Source: Casuarina equisetifolia (lineage: Eukaryota > Streptophyta > Magnoliopsida > Fagales > Casuarinaceae). Taken from it: a DNA stretch of 64,000 nucleotides. Where the stretch lies: positions 131,501 through 195,500 of the forward strand of contig CM052361.1 in assembly GCA_028551475.1 (NCBI GenBank), given 5' to 3'. Below the pieces are notes generated by a model, which saw only the letters and a list, made by a program, of their open reading frames with translations, was not told the origin of the DNA and ran no database searches. Positions 46,275-58,434 of the stretch are shown here, one piece after another. The translations under genes were made by a program, and so were the position numbers. Each line of letters opens with the position of its first letter. Within the stretch, counting starts at the first letter, position 1.

Positions 46275-49130
46275 ATGTTCCAGAACCCCAACCTCTACTT
46301 TACTGCAATGGTTTCCCAAGCCCCAATGGTGTTTGCCAGTTGCCGACCATTGGGCTGCCCACTGTCTGCAAACTGGGACACCTTTGACGGTGGTTTGAGC
46401 GACGTCTCACCCTACTCTTTCAATACACAAGCTTCTGCAATAAGGGTGAGCTCTTTTGGGGTCTGTCCTCCTCTGCTTACCGATCTGCATGTGCCAGCAA
46501 TAGACCCAGTGGTTTCAAGCAATTTTTTTGGGTAAATCTTGCTTGGATCCACCTAGATTTGGCGCCTTCCTGCCCTGTCCACCAACAGCAAGCTTACACA
46601 TTTTGACACAGGCCATGTCTGCCAGCCTCGAAGCAAATCTCCTACAGATCATCTCATCCTTGGCCAACACCCATCCCCGCTATTCCCCTTTGGCCCAAGG
46701 AAAAAACAACATGGAATGGGGAGCCAGAGTTTTGTATTTCCCCTCAAGAATACAGAAAAGCAGCGAAGTTTCACAAATTTACTCTGATTGCAAACTTCAA
46801 ATCCCTCTGCCCTTCAATAAAGGCATTCCAGCAGCACATAAATTCGTCATGGGGTTTACAACAATCTGCTATATTTTGGTGTATGGATCCTTGGAGCATT
46901 CGTATCCAACTTTTCTTCGAAGAGGACCTCATTAAGGCATGGTCAAGAACAGTAAGAAATTTTGAACAGTATCAATTCATTCTTACTCGCTGGTCCAGGG
47001 AGCGAGAGGAGTGACAACACTCCAAGAAGGTAGCTATATGGCTTCACTTACTAGGTTTGCCTCTACCTTTATATACTCAAACTGTTTTTTGAGGCATAGG
47101 TGATGAAATTGGCCGATTTTTAACCACTGACACAACTATGTTGATGTTGGAAAACTACATGTTTGCTCACATTTGTGTAGAAATGGATCTATCAAAACCT
47201 TTGCCTACTAGAGTTCACATAAATGCCTTCGAAGAAGGCAAAAAATGGCAAATAATCATGTATGAAGTTAATATTGGCTATTGCTCATTTTGTCAGACAC
47301 AAGGACACGATGTATCCATTTTTAAGAGGAAATTAAAACGAGAAGAGAAATTGAAAACTAAACAAAGTCAAGCACCCAAGGCACTCAAAATTTGACAAAG
47401 GAAAAAGACCATCGAAATGCAGGGAGTCCCTACCATTCCTTTAACCAACCTGGTTAAACAAGAGAACTCCCAAGAAAAGGATGTTAACATCCTTTACATA
47501 GGTGAGGATGGGGTTGCAACGATCTTTGAAGAGTTCCTCCCGATGGCCCACAAAAACGCCTTTGCTGCCCTTGCATCAATAGAAGAAGAGGCTGGTCTGG
47601 CTTGTCCAAAGGATAGCCACGCAGTACACCTGGCATATGTGAATCACAAAGACAAACAAATAGTGGTTGAGGCTATACAGAGTCCAAGAACCCAAGCAAA
47701 CATCAATCAACTTCAGGCAGACACAAACAAAGAACAACAAGCCTAATTAATGGCCATCCTACTATAGGAATTCAGGAAAGCATCCGTTGTAATGCCCTAT
47801 ATATGGTTAAGTACCTATTGGATGTAATGGCAATGACAATGCCCAATGGTTGGGAGGAATTTCAACACAAGTTTGGTCAACCCTTAGGAAGTCTTCAGTC
47901 TGTTTGATTGAGTCGAAAAAGGAGAGAACTTTAGCGGAAGGCATAGAGACAAGTAGGGGAGAACCCATGGAAAAGAAGTTACGATACAGTAAGTAAACAG
48001 AAGGAAGCTTATATTAAATGTAGAACTCTAATACAAAATGGCTCAAAAACCATGTCTAATGGTGGCCGAGTTCATTACAATTTATAGGCATGCAACCTTA
48101 AACATTCAGCTTCCTACGTACTTCCTTCTTAGAGTCCAAAGTCATAGTAGGTCGGTCCCGACCATGGAATTTTGCCTTTGCCATGAGTAGCACGGTCCTC
48201 CTCGCTCATATTCACAAAACTTCTCCTGGTTGGTGCTCTTGGTGGTGTCCATGTAACATCATCTTCATTTGCCGACATGAGCATATGTTGATTTCTCTTA
48301 ATCGGCAGTGTTGAGCTGGAGCTTGCCTTATGTCCATATGGCATAAAGGCTGACTTGGGTGCTGACGTTCCTTCTGTTTGTTGGCTACACATGCATATGC
48401 GTTCTGTGGAATATAGTTCAGAACATGTAATGCTTGTGGAGCATTCACTACAACTAGTCTCATTAGGTGCATGGGTTCTGCGAGTATGGGAGGTGATCTC
48501 GATCCAGCAAAGCTACTTCCCGATCCCCCAAGGCTCATTTCTCTTTCACATGGTGGAGGGGATTCAAGAAACTCCACGTACACAAGCTAATTCTATAGCA
48601 AGAAATGGCCCACAACCTATGAATATTGATGAACTGGTAAAGCCAATCACCCTGTTGAAAGAAGATAAATCACCAAGCCATGATGGCATGGAGGATCTTG
48701 GGACATGTGAATGTAATCACTTTGGAATTCATGCTAACAGCAATAGCTCCATTTATAGTGATGGCAATTCTCCCACAATACCAAAAGGTACAGTTAAACC
48801 TCCAATGGAAGTGTCGACCCCAAAGCAGCCATGTAGGCAGAAAATGTCAACGGCAACAGTGAAGTCAGCCTTTGAAGCAATTAATGCAGCTCCTACCCGT
48901 CCAACACAGCACTTGGTAAGACGACAAGGGCTAGGGCAACAAACTAGCCTGCCTGAATTATGTGTGCAATTTTATGAACCCCCATGAAGGAATGTAGGAT
49001 TGGGGCTTGGTTATAGTCCAGCCCATTTACGCACGGTTTGGTAGTTATGTCAAACTACCCTTTATTTAGCCCCTCTCAGGGCATGTCTATGGTAGGTCTA
49101 AGCCCTGCCTTTACTTCTTGTAGTGAATTT
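46275..49130 (+). mobile_element. LINE (L1-type) relic, ORF1 part only
   Basis: Several plus-strand frames in series carry a plant L1 ORF1 pattern. FEEDLIKAWSRTVRNFEQYQ with FILTRWSRE near 46910-47010 looks like a DUF4283 domain. GIGDEIGRFLTTDTT, FAHICVEMDLSKPLP and INAFEEGKKWQ follow, then a zinc knuckle YCSFCQTQGHDVSIFK near 47280 whose last Cys is Phe. An acidic/polar tail continues to 47746. A further frame at 48520-48987 (QETPRTQANSIARNG, MNIDELVKPITLLKEDKS) fits an ORF1 C-terminal region. Several stops and frame changes interrupt it. No endonuclease or reverse transcriptase region follows; a tail ending near 49130 (CTTGTAGTGAATTTTATTAT) resembles a LINE 3' end. No clear poly(A) or target duplication. 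Confidence 0.6.
48129..48392 (-). other. Unrecognised minus-strand coding-like fragment inside the LINE relic
   Basis: An 87-residue frame with KSAFMPYGHKASSSST, NEDDVTWTPPRAPTRRSF and GKGKIPWSGPTYYDFGL. The minus strand after its stop looks like a 3' UTR (AT-rich, TATAAATTG). I do not recognise the family. Upstream, Ser/Pro-rich residues occur in another frame (48390-48550). Confidence 0.3.
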
Positions 49131-51220
49131 TATTATATAAATATAAAACAATTTTAAAAAAATAACAATCATAGGTTAAGAATGAGTTCTTCAAAATCAC
49201 AATAAATGTCAACATTACGTTATGATGATATAGAAGGCCACAAATTAATAAGTGAAAGGCTATTAATTTTAAGCAAAAGTAATAGATTGCTATTTCCATT
49301 ATGAAAAAGAGTTAAAATAGAAGAAGAAATATTTTTTTTTCTGTATTTATCTGCTTTTAACAAATGAATGTATAAAAAAGTCTCCTAACGTTCCAAGCAT
49401 GTTAGCCATATGCTTGGTTATAGTGCATACTTGTGGGAGTAAAAGCTGTGTTCGGCAGTGTAAACCTTGGCATTTATTGGCCCAGGAACAACGATGTTGT
49501 CACATTGTCTTCTTGTTGGCAAGGCGGAATCTACTAACTCAATGCGTATAGAATTGATTAGATCTGAACCAATCTGTGTTAAGCGTGAACAAAGAGTAGA
49601 ACTGTTAAAATAATGTACTTCTAAAAATATTTATGGGAACTATGGCACATTATTTTTTTTAAAAAGATATATAATAAATGTGTAGATATTTTGAAGTATT
49701 TTAGAAATGTGTAAAATTCTTGATATCCTTTTAGAAGTATTCTAAGTATGTGCGGAAATATTTTAGATTGATAGGATATTCGAGTGTAGATGGGTATTTT
49801 GCAAAGGTTTTTCTCACACTGCTCCATGGGTGGGATTGACCATCATTTAATAACTTTAGCATCCTTTGAAATGTCATCTACTTCTTTTTTTGCTTTTGTT
49901 TTTTTTAGTAAAAAATGACCAAAGGATATGAAATAATGTCGACTTTAACACGAAAAGACAGAAGTATGGAAATGTTGACATTTAGTTAGTAAAATCTGTA
50001 ACACAATCACCTTTATTTTGAAAGATCATTAAGGCAAATGCTTTTTGGAGTATAAAATGTCCAAAGATTATGAAATAACATCATTAATAAGGAAATGATT
50101 ACGAAATGATAACATTTTGTAACTAAAATATGAAACAAAATCATCTTTAACTTGGGTAGATGGTTAGAGCAAATCAAAAACACCTTTCATTTGGAAAGAT
50201 AATTAAAATAAACTTATTTTAGAACAAGTAACAAAATTTCATGTTTAACCCTTTATCTCCAAGAGTCTTATTGTTACAACGTTTGAATGTTGGAAGCAAA
50301 ATTCAAACGGTGACATGTTTAACGACAATATGAAATAAGTTCATTTTTTATTTGAAAGGTATTGATGCAAATACGATTTGAATGAGTAACAAATGATTGA
50401 CCTTTATCTTTTTTTATTTTTTCTTTATTTTTTATTTTTATGATCTTTAGGACTTATCATTGAGTAAGAAACAATTGTTGCCAACAAGTCATCTGTCCTA
50501 TTCTTTAAACACTCTCTATCATAATGTTATAGGCTCTCTGGAGCTACTTTTATTTTTACTTGAGTTGAATTAACACATAAAAAGAAGAAAAATAAGGAAA
50601 CAAATCAAAGGAAAGAAATATTATTCTTGAATTATCTCATTCACACAACAAAATGGTTGATGAAATAGAGGAAAAGAACAAAGATAAAGATTCAATCCTC
50701 ACTTTCTCTCTCTCTTCTTAAGAAGTAAAATCTTGCAAAAGTTGTTCAACCCTGAAAATCATAGATTCTATCACATGCAAATGACAAAGGTACGCAATAC
50801 ATGTCAAAAGATAAAAAGCAACTCTTTACCCAACTTCTAGGTGTTTCTTTTTATTTAAGACTCCCTGTCCGTTCTACTTGATGGTTTATTCCAAGAGGCA
50901 CCTCGGAGGTGGGTAAAGAGGAACTCTTTTCATAATGAATCGTGGGTTTGGTGGGCTAGAAAAAGTAAGATTAGTGGATTTTAAGAGCAAAGAAAGGCTG
51001 TCTCGATCCACTTGTTTGCAGCCTCTAAAGCTCATAAACTTAAACCATACAATTATTTATAATAGGATTAGGGGAGGAAAGGTCGTGTTTTGGTTGGTCT
51101 CAGCCGCCGGAGGCTATTTAAATGTACTTCTTTGCTTCTTTTGGTCTTCAGGCTCGGCTTTGTCATTGTGCTTGTGTTTGTTGCAATAACTAGTCGCTAG
51201 GTTGAGGCAGCATCTGTAAT
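49131..51220. other. AT-rich intergenic stretch
   Basis: Low-complexity AT-rich sequence. Loosely repeated phrases occur at 49900-50230 (ATGACCAAAGGATATGAAAT / ATGTCCAAAGATTATGAAAT), suggesting old tandem duplication. A short perfect hairpin lies at about 50280-50309. No gene recognised. Confidence 0.5.
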
Positions 51221-51222
51221 TC

Positions 51223-51518
51223 TGTTACCGTCTTGCTATCATTACTTCAAAAAGGTGGCCTGTGTGAGTTTGTCAATATTTCACTTTAGGATTATAATAT
51301 ATCATCATGTTTCCGGCTCCGACATCCTCTTTGAACTTACCACAGCAAGTTCAACTTAGGCTCCCATAATTCTAACTTTATTGTCAGACTTTTGAGTAAT
51401 AAACTCACGAACGGAGACTCAAACTTAAGAAATAGGATATTCTGATACCATTTGTTACCATCTTATTACCATTACACCAAAAAGGCTGGACCTGCAGGAG
51501 TTTCAATAGATTTCTCCA
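51223..51518 (-). mobile_element. TRIM-like miniature LTR element
   Basis: Two direct repeats of about 61-66 bp (51223-51283 and 51453-51518) each start TGTTACC and share TTACNTCAAAAAGG-type sequence and GAGTTTNCAATA. Directly before the second, the minus strand reads TGGTATCAGA, the tRNA-Met primer-binding site. Total length is about 300 bp, with no coding capacity. No target duplication seen. Small size and repeat divergence leave this tentative. Confidence 0.4.
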
Positions 51519-52251
51519 TTACGGTCGTGACAAATTCACAAAAAATTTCCTATGTCGTATGCAATGTGCACGACATAAGGTGTCGGAAACGTACCGTCGC
51601 ATGCTGTATGTGCAAATGATTTTGATTAGGTGTTTACGTCACATCAGTACTGCACGCGACACAAGTTTAGGAGCCTAGTTAGATATTTCTTTAATTAAAG
51701 AGTTGCTTTAAAGAAGCCCAACGATAACTTTGAGAAAAGTAAACTGCATAACAGATTGGTTCAAAATAAAGAATAATAATGATTACTAAGCACGGATTTG
51801 ATAATGATTTTGATTAATTAATTTATGAAAACAACTTTTAAAGTAGTTGCCAAACACGTTGTTTAAAAAACAAAAATCAATGCATCTGAATTTTTTTTTA
51901 ATTTCCACTTCTATTTCTAAATTTTTGAAAACAAATTTTAAAAGGTAAAATGTAAAAATTAAAATGAACACAAAAGAAAACGGCCATCTTTAAAAAAGGC
52001 CAAAAAGTAAAACACTGCATTCAAAAAGCTTAGGTCCCCGGAACCGCCAGACAAGGCCTACCCCACGTATGTATTCTATAGAATTCCATGTTTGTCCGCT
52101 TACAACTAGATTCGAAGCCCCATATCCAATCCACCCTTACAAAGCCAGGGCACTTGTCTTCTGATTTGCACACCAGTACTGCATTGTCTCCAGTTAAAGC
52201 TTCAAGGGAATTACTTCTTTATTTGTTTCATTGGCTCTTACTTTCTTTTGA

Positions 52252-52983
52252 ATGGCTGAGATTTTGCATTCAGAGGATGCTGTTCGACAACAAAGTCCGG
52301 GAGACGCTGTTCAACAGCAGAGTTCGGGAGATCCTGTTCAACAACGGAGTAAGGGAGATGCTGTTCAAGAACAGAGGCCGGGGGATGATGTTCAAGGGCG
52401 TTTGAAGCAAGCTGCTAATGAAGGCAATATCGATGAGTTGTACTCATTGATAGGGGAAGATGTTTCTGTGTTGGACAACATTGATAAGATTCCATTTGTT
52501 GAAACGCCTCTACATATTGCTGCATCTAAAGGGCACACATTGTTCGCCATCGAGATCATGAGGTTAAAACCCTCATTTGCTCGAAAGCTTGATCAGAAGG
52601 GAAACACCCCCATACACCTTGCTATGGAGAACAACAAAACTAAAGTGGTCAATGACCTTATTGAGATTGATGAAGACCTTGTTCGCATTAAAGGAAGGGG
52701 GGGTTTAACTCCCTTGCATTATGCAGCTCAAACAGGAAAACTTAAGCTTTTGCTTAGATTTCTAAATGTTTGTCCTCAATCCATTCTAGATGTGACGACT
52801 CGCAATGAAACTGCCCTACATATTGCCTTGGAAAACGACAACATCGAAGCTTTCGAGCTGCTGAGGGAATGCCTTTACTGGGCTTCATTTAAAGATGCTG
52901 GACGTGGGAAAAAATTGCGAGAGTGGAAAAATCAAGAAGGCAAAACTTTCTCTGAAATTGCGAAAGAGAAAGATCTATCCCTG
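52252..52983 (+). CDS. Ankyrin-repeat protein gene 2, first exon
   Basis: ATG at 52252 begins MAEILHSEDAV. Four 27-bp units (52279-52386) encode a nine-residue repeat (AVQQQSSGD type). Then come RLKQAANEGNIDELYSLIGE and ankyrin repeats VETPLHIAASKGHTLFAIEI, NTPIHLAMENNKTKVVNDLI, GLTPLHYAAQTGKLKLLLRF, ETALHIALENDNIEAFELL and a final GKTFSEIAKEKDLSL. A good donor CTG|GTAAGTG ends the exon at 52983, phase 0. It is a paralogue of ankyrin gene 1 and undamaged over this exon. The PGG membrane exon expected downstream was not found before the gap at 53676; it may lie in the gap or have been lost to the copia insertion beyond it. Confidence 0.8.
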
Positions 52984-53675
52984 GTAAGTGATCTTCAGTC
53001 ATATGTTCTACTGAAAAAACTGAATAGAGGTGATCCAACACAGGTCTGCCTACTTATGAAAAACTTAAGTACAAGTAGGTTCTTTGTATTCTCTATAAGC
53101 ATGAAATTATACATAAGGTGTTTGAGTTGACACTCAAATTTGCTTTTATATATGCTGCTTCCTTTTTTTATCCGTAGTTTGTTGCCTTGAAATCCATATC
53201 CTTTATCTTTTTAACGATCATTTCAAATGTTTTATGATTACAACCTAAGAATTCTTGTAAATAGAAAATAGATAGAGTCCGTAACAACCAAAACCACTAA
53301 AAGTTAACAACCTGGATCCCTTCTCTACACATAATTATTCTTATATAACAGGAGTTAGAAATGTTCTCCAAATATTTAGTGGGCTAGCAAATGAGAAAAC
53401 CAGCAATTAATTAAAAGTTTTACTTTTACAGGCTCGTTGTCAAGCTAAATATAAATCAAACACATAGTGGACAATAATTGATGACTTGCTGAGAAACTAT
53501 CAGTCATGTAGGTATAGGTCACTTTGCTTAAAGTTTGCAACACCTTAAAAATCTAACAAGTAAGAAGAGGAAAAAACAATTAAAAAGTTACACATTTCTT
53601 GTCAAAAAACCAAGATTTATCACTCATTCAAACAAAATACAAATAAAAACTTAAGTTTGAAGAGGTTTTTTTTTT

Positions 53676-54175
53676 NNNNNNNNNNNNNNNNNNNNNNNNN
53701 NNNNNNNNNNNNNNNNNNNNNNNNNNNNNNNNNNNNNNNNNNNNNNNNNNNNNNNNNNNNNNNNNNNNNNNNNNNNNNNNNNNNNNNNNNNNNNNNNNNN
53801 NNNNNNNNNNNNNNNNNNNNNNNNNNNNNNNNNNNNNNNNNNNNNNNNNNNNNNNNNNNNNNNNNNNNNNNNNNNNNNNNNNNNNNNNNNNNNNNNNNNN
53901 NNNNNNNNNNNNNNNNNNNNNNNNNNNNNNNNNNNNNNNNNNNNNNNNNNNNNNNNNNNNNNNNNNNNNNNNNNNNNNNNNNNNNNNNNNNNNNNNNNNN
54001 NNNNNNNNNNNNNNNNNNNNNNNNNNNNNNNNNNNNNNNNNNNNNNNNNNNNNNNNNNNNNNNNNNNNNNNNNNNNNNNNNNNNNNNNNNNNNNNNNNNN
54101 NNNNNNNNNNNNNNNNNNNNNNNNNNNNNNNNNNNNNNNNNNNNNNNNNNNNNNNNNNNNNNNNNNNNNNNNNNN
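53676..54175. other. Assembly gap (500 N)
   Basis: Exactly 500 N, a conventional scaffold gap of unknown true size. It hides the outer end of the inverted copia LTR. Confidence 0.99.
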
Positions 54176-57100
54176 TACAGGACTCGTCCTTATATAACAG
54201 AAGGACCAAACTAACATGGAAAGAATATAGACAATGAACGAAATATTACATTAATTCATATACAAGTAATATCCATAATAAACCTATGCCATAAGGAAAG
54301 AATATGGACCTATATCAGGAAAATATAAACTGGAACATGCGGACGTATCTCCAACACTCCCCCTCAAGCTGGTGGTTTGGGTGGTTTGTAAACATCAAAC
54401 ACACCAAGCTTGCTCAAGAGATAGGTATGTTGTCTTTGACAAAGAGCTTTTGTGAAGATGTCAGCAGGTTGTTCCGTTGTTCGTATCTCTTGTGTTTGAT
54501 GATTCCATCTTGAATTTTATCTCTTGTGAAGTGACAGTCGACTTCGATGTGCTTTGTTCTTTCATGGACCATAGGATTTGCAGCAAGTTTAAGAGCAGCA
54601 TCGTTATCACAAAACAGAAGTGTAGGGCCTTTCACTAGAACCCCTAGATCCCGAAGTAGTCCCCTCAACCAAATGACTTCACAAGTGGTCTTGGCCATAA
54701 CACGATATTCTGATTCAGCAGATGATAATGAGACGGTCGATTGCTTCTTGGTCTTCCATGATAGTAGAGAATCCCTAAGTTTGATACAAAAACCAGTCAT
54801 TGATCTTCTGCTCATCGGGCAAGTGGCATAATCGGTGTCGCAATAGGCTTTCATTTCCATGTTACAATTTCTGGATAGAAGAATTCCCAAACCTGGACAT
54901 CCCTTCAAGTATTTTACTACTTTGAGGGTTGCATTCATATGAGATTGTTTTGGATTGTGCATAAATTGACTAAGAATCTGGACGGCATAGCAAATGTCAG
55001 GTCTTGTCATAGTGAGATAGATGAATTTTCCAACTAGTCTCTTGTAACTAGAAGGATCTTTAAGTGGCGGATCCTCATCCAGAGGTGATACTCCATTGTC
55101 ATACGCTGGGGTTGTGAGGCTCAGATTTTGTTCGATTGGAATGACTGCTGGTTTGCATCCAGATAGACCAACTTCAGAAATGATTTCCATAACAAATTTG
55201 TGTTGACTAAGGCAAATTCCTTTCTCAGAGCGAGCTATTTCAATACCCAAGTAATACTTGGGGGGACCAAGGTTTTTAATGTGGAATGTGGAGTGTGGAT
55301 ATTGCTTGAACCGTGCAATAGCAGTTGGATTGTTGCCCATGATTAGGATGTCATCGACATATATCAAGAGAAAAATGGAAGAAGTACCTTTCTTCCATGT
55401 AAACAAGGCATAATCATGGCGGGATTGGCGGAAGTTCGCAGAGAGAAGCGCAGAAGTAAACTTAGCATACCATTGGCGAGAGGCTTGTTTGAGGCCATAA
55501 AGGGATTTACGAAGATGACAGACTAAAGACTCCCCCTGTCTGCGTAATCCCGGAGGAAGGTCCATGTAAATCTCCTCATCCAAGTCCCCATGGAGAAAAA
55601 CATTATGGACATCCATCTGGTGGAGAGGCCAATCACGAAAAGCAGCAACAGCAAGAAAAGAACAAACAGTACCTTCCTTAGCAACAGGAGAGAAAGTGTC
55701 TTGATAATCAAAGCCTTCCTTTTGAGTATAGCCCTTAGCGACGAGCCGGGCCTTATAGCGTTCAATGGAACCATCAGCCTTGTGTTTGATCTTATAAACC
55801 CATTTGCAACCAATGGGGCGACGATGAGGGGGACAAGGAATGAGATCCCAAGTGTGATTTGCAGCAAGAGCCTGAAGTTCAGCGGCCATGGCCTGTTGCC
55901 ATTTGGGATCCTGGGAAGCCTCATGATAAGAAGAGGGTTCCACTTCTGCAGAAATCTGACTATTACAGCATAAATGAGCAGGAGAAAGGCGAGTGAAGCT
56001 GACATATGATCAAATGGGATAAACCGAACCAGGAGCAACCAAGCTGGAGCAGATGTAATCCTCAGTCCAAGTGGGAGGCCTAGTAGCTCGACCAGAACAC
56101 CGAGGAGGCAAAACGGGTGGTGGAGAAATGGAGGTCTCAACCACGGGTGGTACAGGAGGGACCACGGGTGGTGGAGAAGGAGAGGTCTCAAACACAGGTG
56201 GCACATAAGGGACAAGTGCAAGAGAGTCATTAGGAACGGCCATAGGGGATGGAGGAACCAACACGGGAGGAGCCTCTGGAGGAGAGGAGGCAGGAGCTGC
56301 TGGAGTCGAGCTAAGGGGAATTGTGCCCGGAGGTCCAACCAGCACAAAAGGAGCCAAAGGGGCATCAACATCATCGGGCATGAATGGACGAGGGCTGCTC
56401 AAGGGCGTAGGTGGAGAATCTGTAACCTGCAAAGACTGAAATGGAAAAATGGTCTCGTGAAAGATAACATCACGACTGATAAAGAAACGGCCAGTGGAGA
56501 TGTCCAAAACACGATAACCCTTCTGAAGAGGAGGGTACCCCATAAAAACACACCGGGTGGCATGAGACCCTAATTTGTCTCGAGGACCAACAATGGCAGC
56601 AAAGCACAAGCAACCAAAAATACGAAGATGCCCAATATCAGGGGGCTTCCCAAAAAGCAATTCAAAGGGGGTCTTTCCGTTAAGAACTCGAGAAGGCATG
56701 CGATTGATTAAGTAAGTAGCAGTGACCACACAATCACCCTAAAATTTTTTCAGGAATGGAGGCTTGGTGTTTAAGGGCGCGGGCAACTTCGAGGAGGTGG
56801 CGGTGTTTGCGTTCAACAATCCCATTTTGCTGAGGGGTATAGGTGCAAGAACTCTCATGGAGGATGCCGTGAGAGGAGAAGAAGGATGAACAGTCATGAT
56901 TAAAAAAATCACGGGCATTGTCCGTACGAACACGTTGAACGGAGGTGTGAATAAGGGTAAAAAAACAGATGAGATGGGAGAGGACTTGGGACTTAGATTG
57001 CATGAGAAAGACCCAAGTACCTCGAGAATAGTCATCGACAAGAGTAAGAAAAAAATGAGAACCATCACGATGGGGCGTGTGGTAAGGCCCCCAAATGTCG

Positions 57101-57347
57101 ATGTGAAGGAGAGCAAAAAGAGAAGTGGTATGAGAAGAGCTGGAAAGGAAAGGGTTCCTGGATTGTTTAGCGAGGGGGCAAACGGGACATTGAGGGTGAG
57201 GGAAGGTGGCACTGTGGCCTAAATGTTGATGAAAAAGAGAAATATTATTAATATTATTGGCGTTACAAAAGGAGCCCTGAAACAGGGAATTAGAAGAAGG
57301 GAAGATAAAATTCACAGGAAAAGAAACCCAAAAATAGAGACCATGAA
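54176..57347 (-). mobile_element. Second copy of the same Ty1/copia family, inverted and interrupted
   Basis: The LTR end reads in reverse to 54356 (…CGTATCTCCAACA), followed by CTCCCCCTCAAG, the complement of the same polypurine tract. The minus strand then carries RNase H, reverse transcriptase (YVDDILIMG), the Pro-rich linker and integrase (DDYSRGTW, CPVCPLAKQ), closely matching the element at 37003. The outer LTR end is in the gap. The copy is cut at 57347 by the Athila-type element; its 5' part must lie beyond the window. It is a fossil with a few breaks. Confidence 0.88.
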
Positions 57348-58410
57348 TGATAACTCTATTTTTATAGAGTTATTTTGACTATTTTAGGATATAAATAATA
57401 CAAGTTTTATAAGATAATATTTAAGCTTTGATATATTTATGTAAATTGGTGTTATTTATGCAGCAAACCCCAAAAGAGCAAAAGAAATAAAGGAAGAGAA
57501 AGTTACAAAAAGGCACGTGAAGAAGACAAGGAAAGAAAAAGAAGTCAAAAGAAGAAAAGAGGAGGAAATTGAGCACAACTCAAGAAAGAGGCCAAGAATT
57601 CAAGATTTTCTTGAAAAGAAGACAAAAAGGGTGACAGGCTTCTTGTTCTTGGATTCAAGATGTCTTCTTTATTCCCTATTATTATTTTTTCTCATTATTT
57701 CTTTATGCTTTAGTTTATTTTTGTTAGAGCTACGATGTAACCTAATTATGATGGTATGAATCTTATGATTATTATGTTTTGCAAGATATTTTATTTATGT
57801 GAGTTATATATTATTATGTTTAATGCTTTTAAGTGATTGGCCACCACTTGAATGATTTGATGTGCATGTTTGAGACTGAGAGGTAATAATATGCAATTGC
57901 TTCTTATAATATATAACCATGAATTAAATGTGGATAGACATATACCATGTTATTTGTGTGGCTTTTGATGATAAGATAATCAAAAGATTTATTGTAAACT
58001 GGGAATGTTCATAGATCTTAATGCATTTGGTTTGTTTCAATTCACATATAGAAATATAGTGAATTAATGAACTAAGTAGGTTTGTTATACCTAGACATAG
58101 GATAGTAAATAAATTAGGAAGTTCCGCCATCACATAGATATTATTCCTCTTGCAAGCATACATAATCTACATTAGTACCTCATAATTATGGTGAAATCAG
58201 ACACTCTAACATATTTTGTGTATTTAGTTTTATTAAATTTAGTTGATTAGTTTATTCTCTATCAATTTGGATTTGTTAGATAAATTCTAAGAGTTGTTCA
58301 CTGTTAGTAATTAGTTGGCATAGTAATCACCAATCTCTGTGGGACGATACTTTTCTTATCATTATATTACTTGTTCGACATGTTCACTTGTATTTAAAAT
58401 TCACCGAACA
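57348..58410 (+). repeat. 5' LTR of the Athila-type element
   Basis: About 1060 bp, TG...CA ends. The terminus holds a palindrome AACTCTA-TTTTTA-TAGAGTT. Confidence 0.8.
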
Positions 58411-58415
58411 AGTTT

Positions 58416-58434
58416 TTGGCGCCGTTGCCGGGGA
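58416..58434 (+). other. Primer-binding site of the Athila-type element
   Basis: TGGCGCCGTTGCCGGGGA a few bases after the LTR, the sequence characteristic of Athila elements. Confidence 0.85.

Noticed and set aside
50935-51189. 84-residue plus-strand frame
   Set aside because: No recognisable domain, ends in Leu/Cys-rich low complexity, AT-rich surroundings.
55523-56374. Leu/Pro-rich 283-residue frame in the inverted copia copy, with an equivalent in the other copy
   Set aside because: It is an overlapping frame over the Pro-rich linker and reverse transcriptase of the copia polyprotein.
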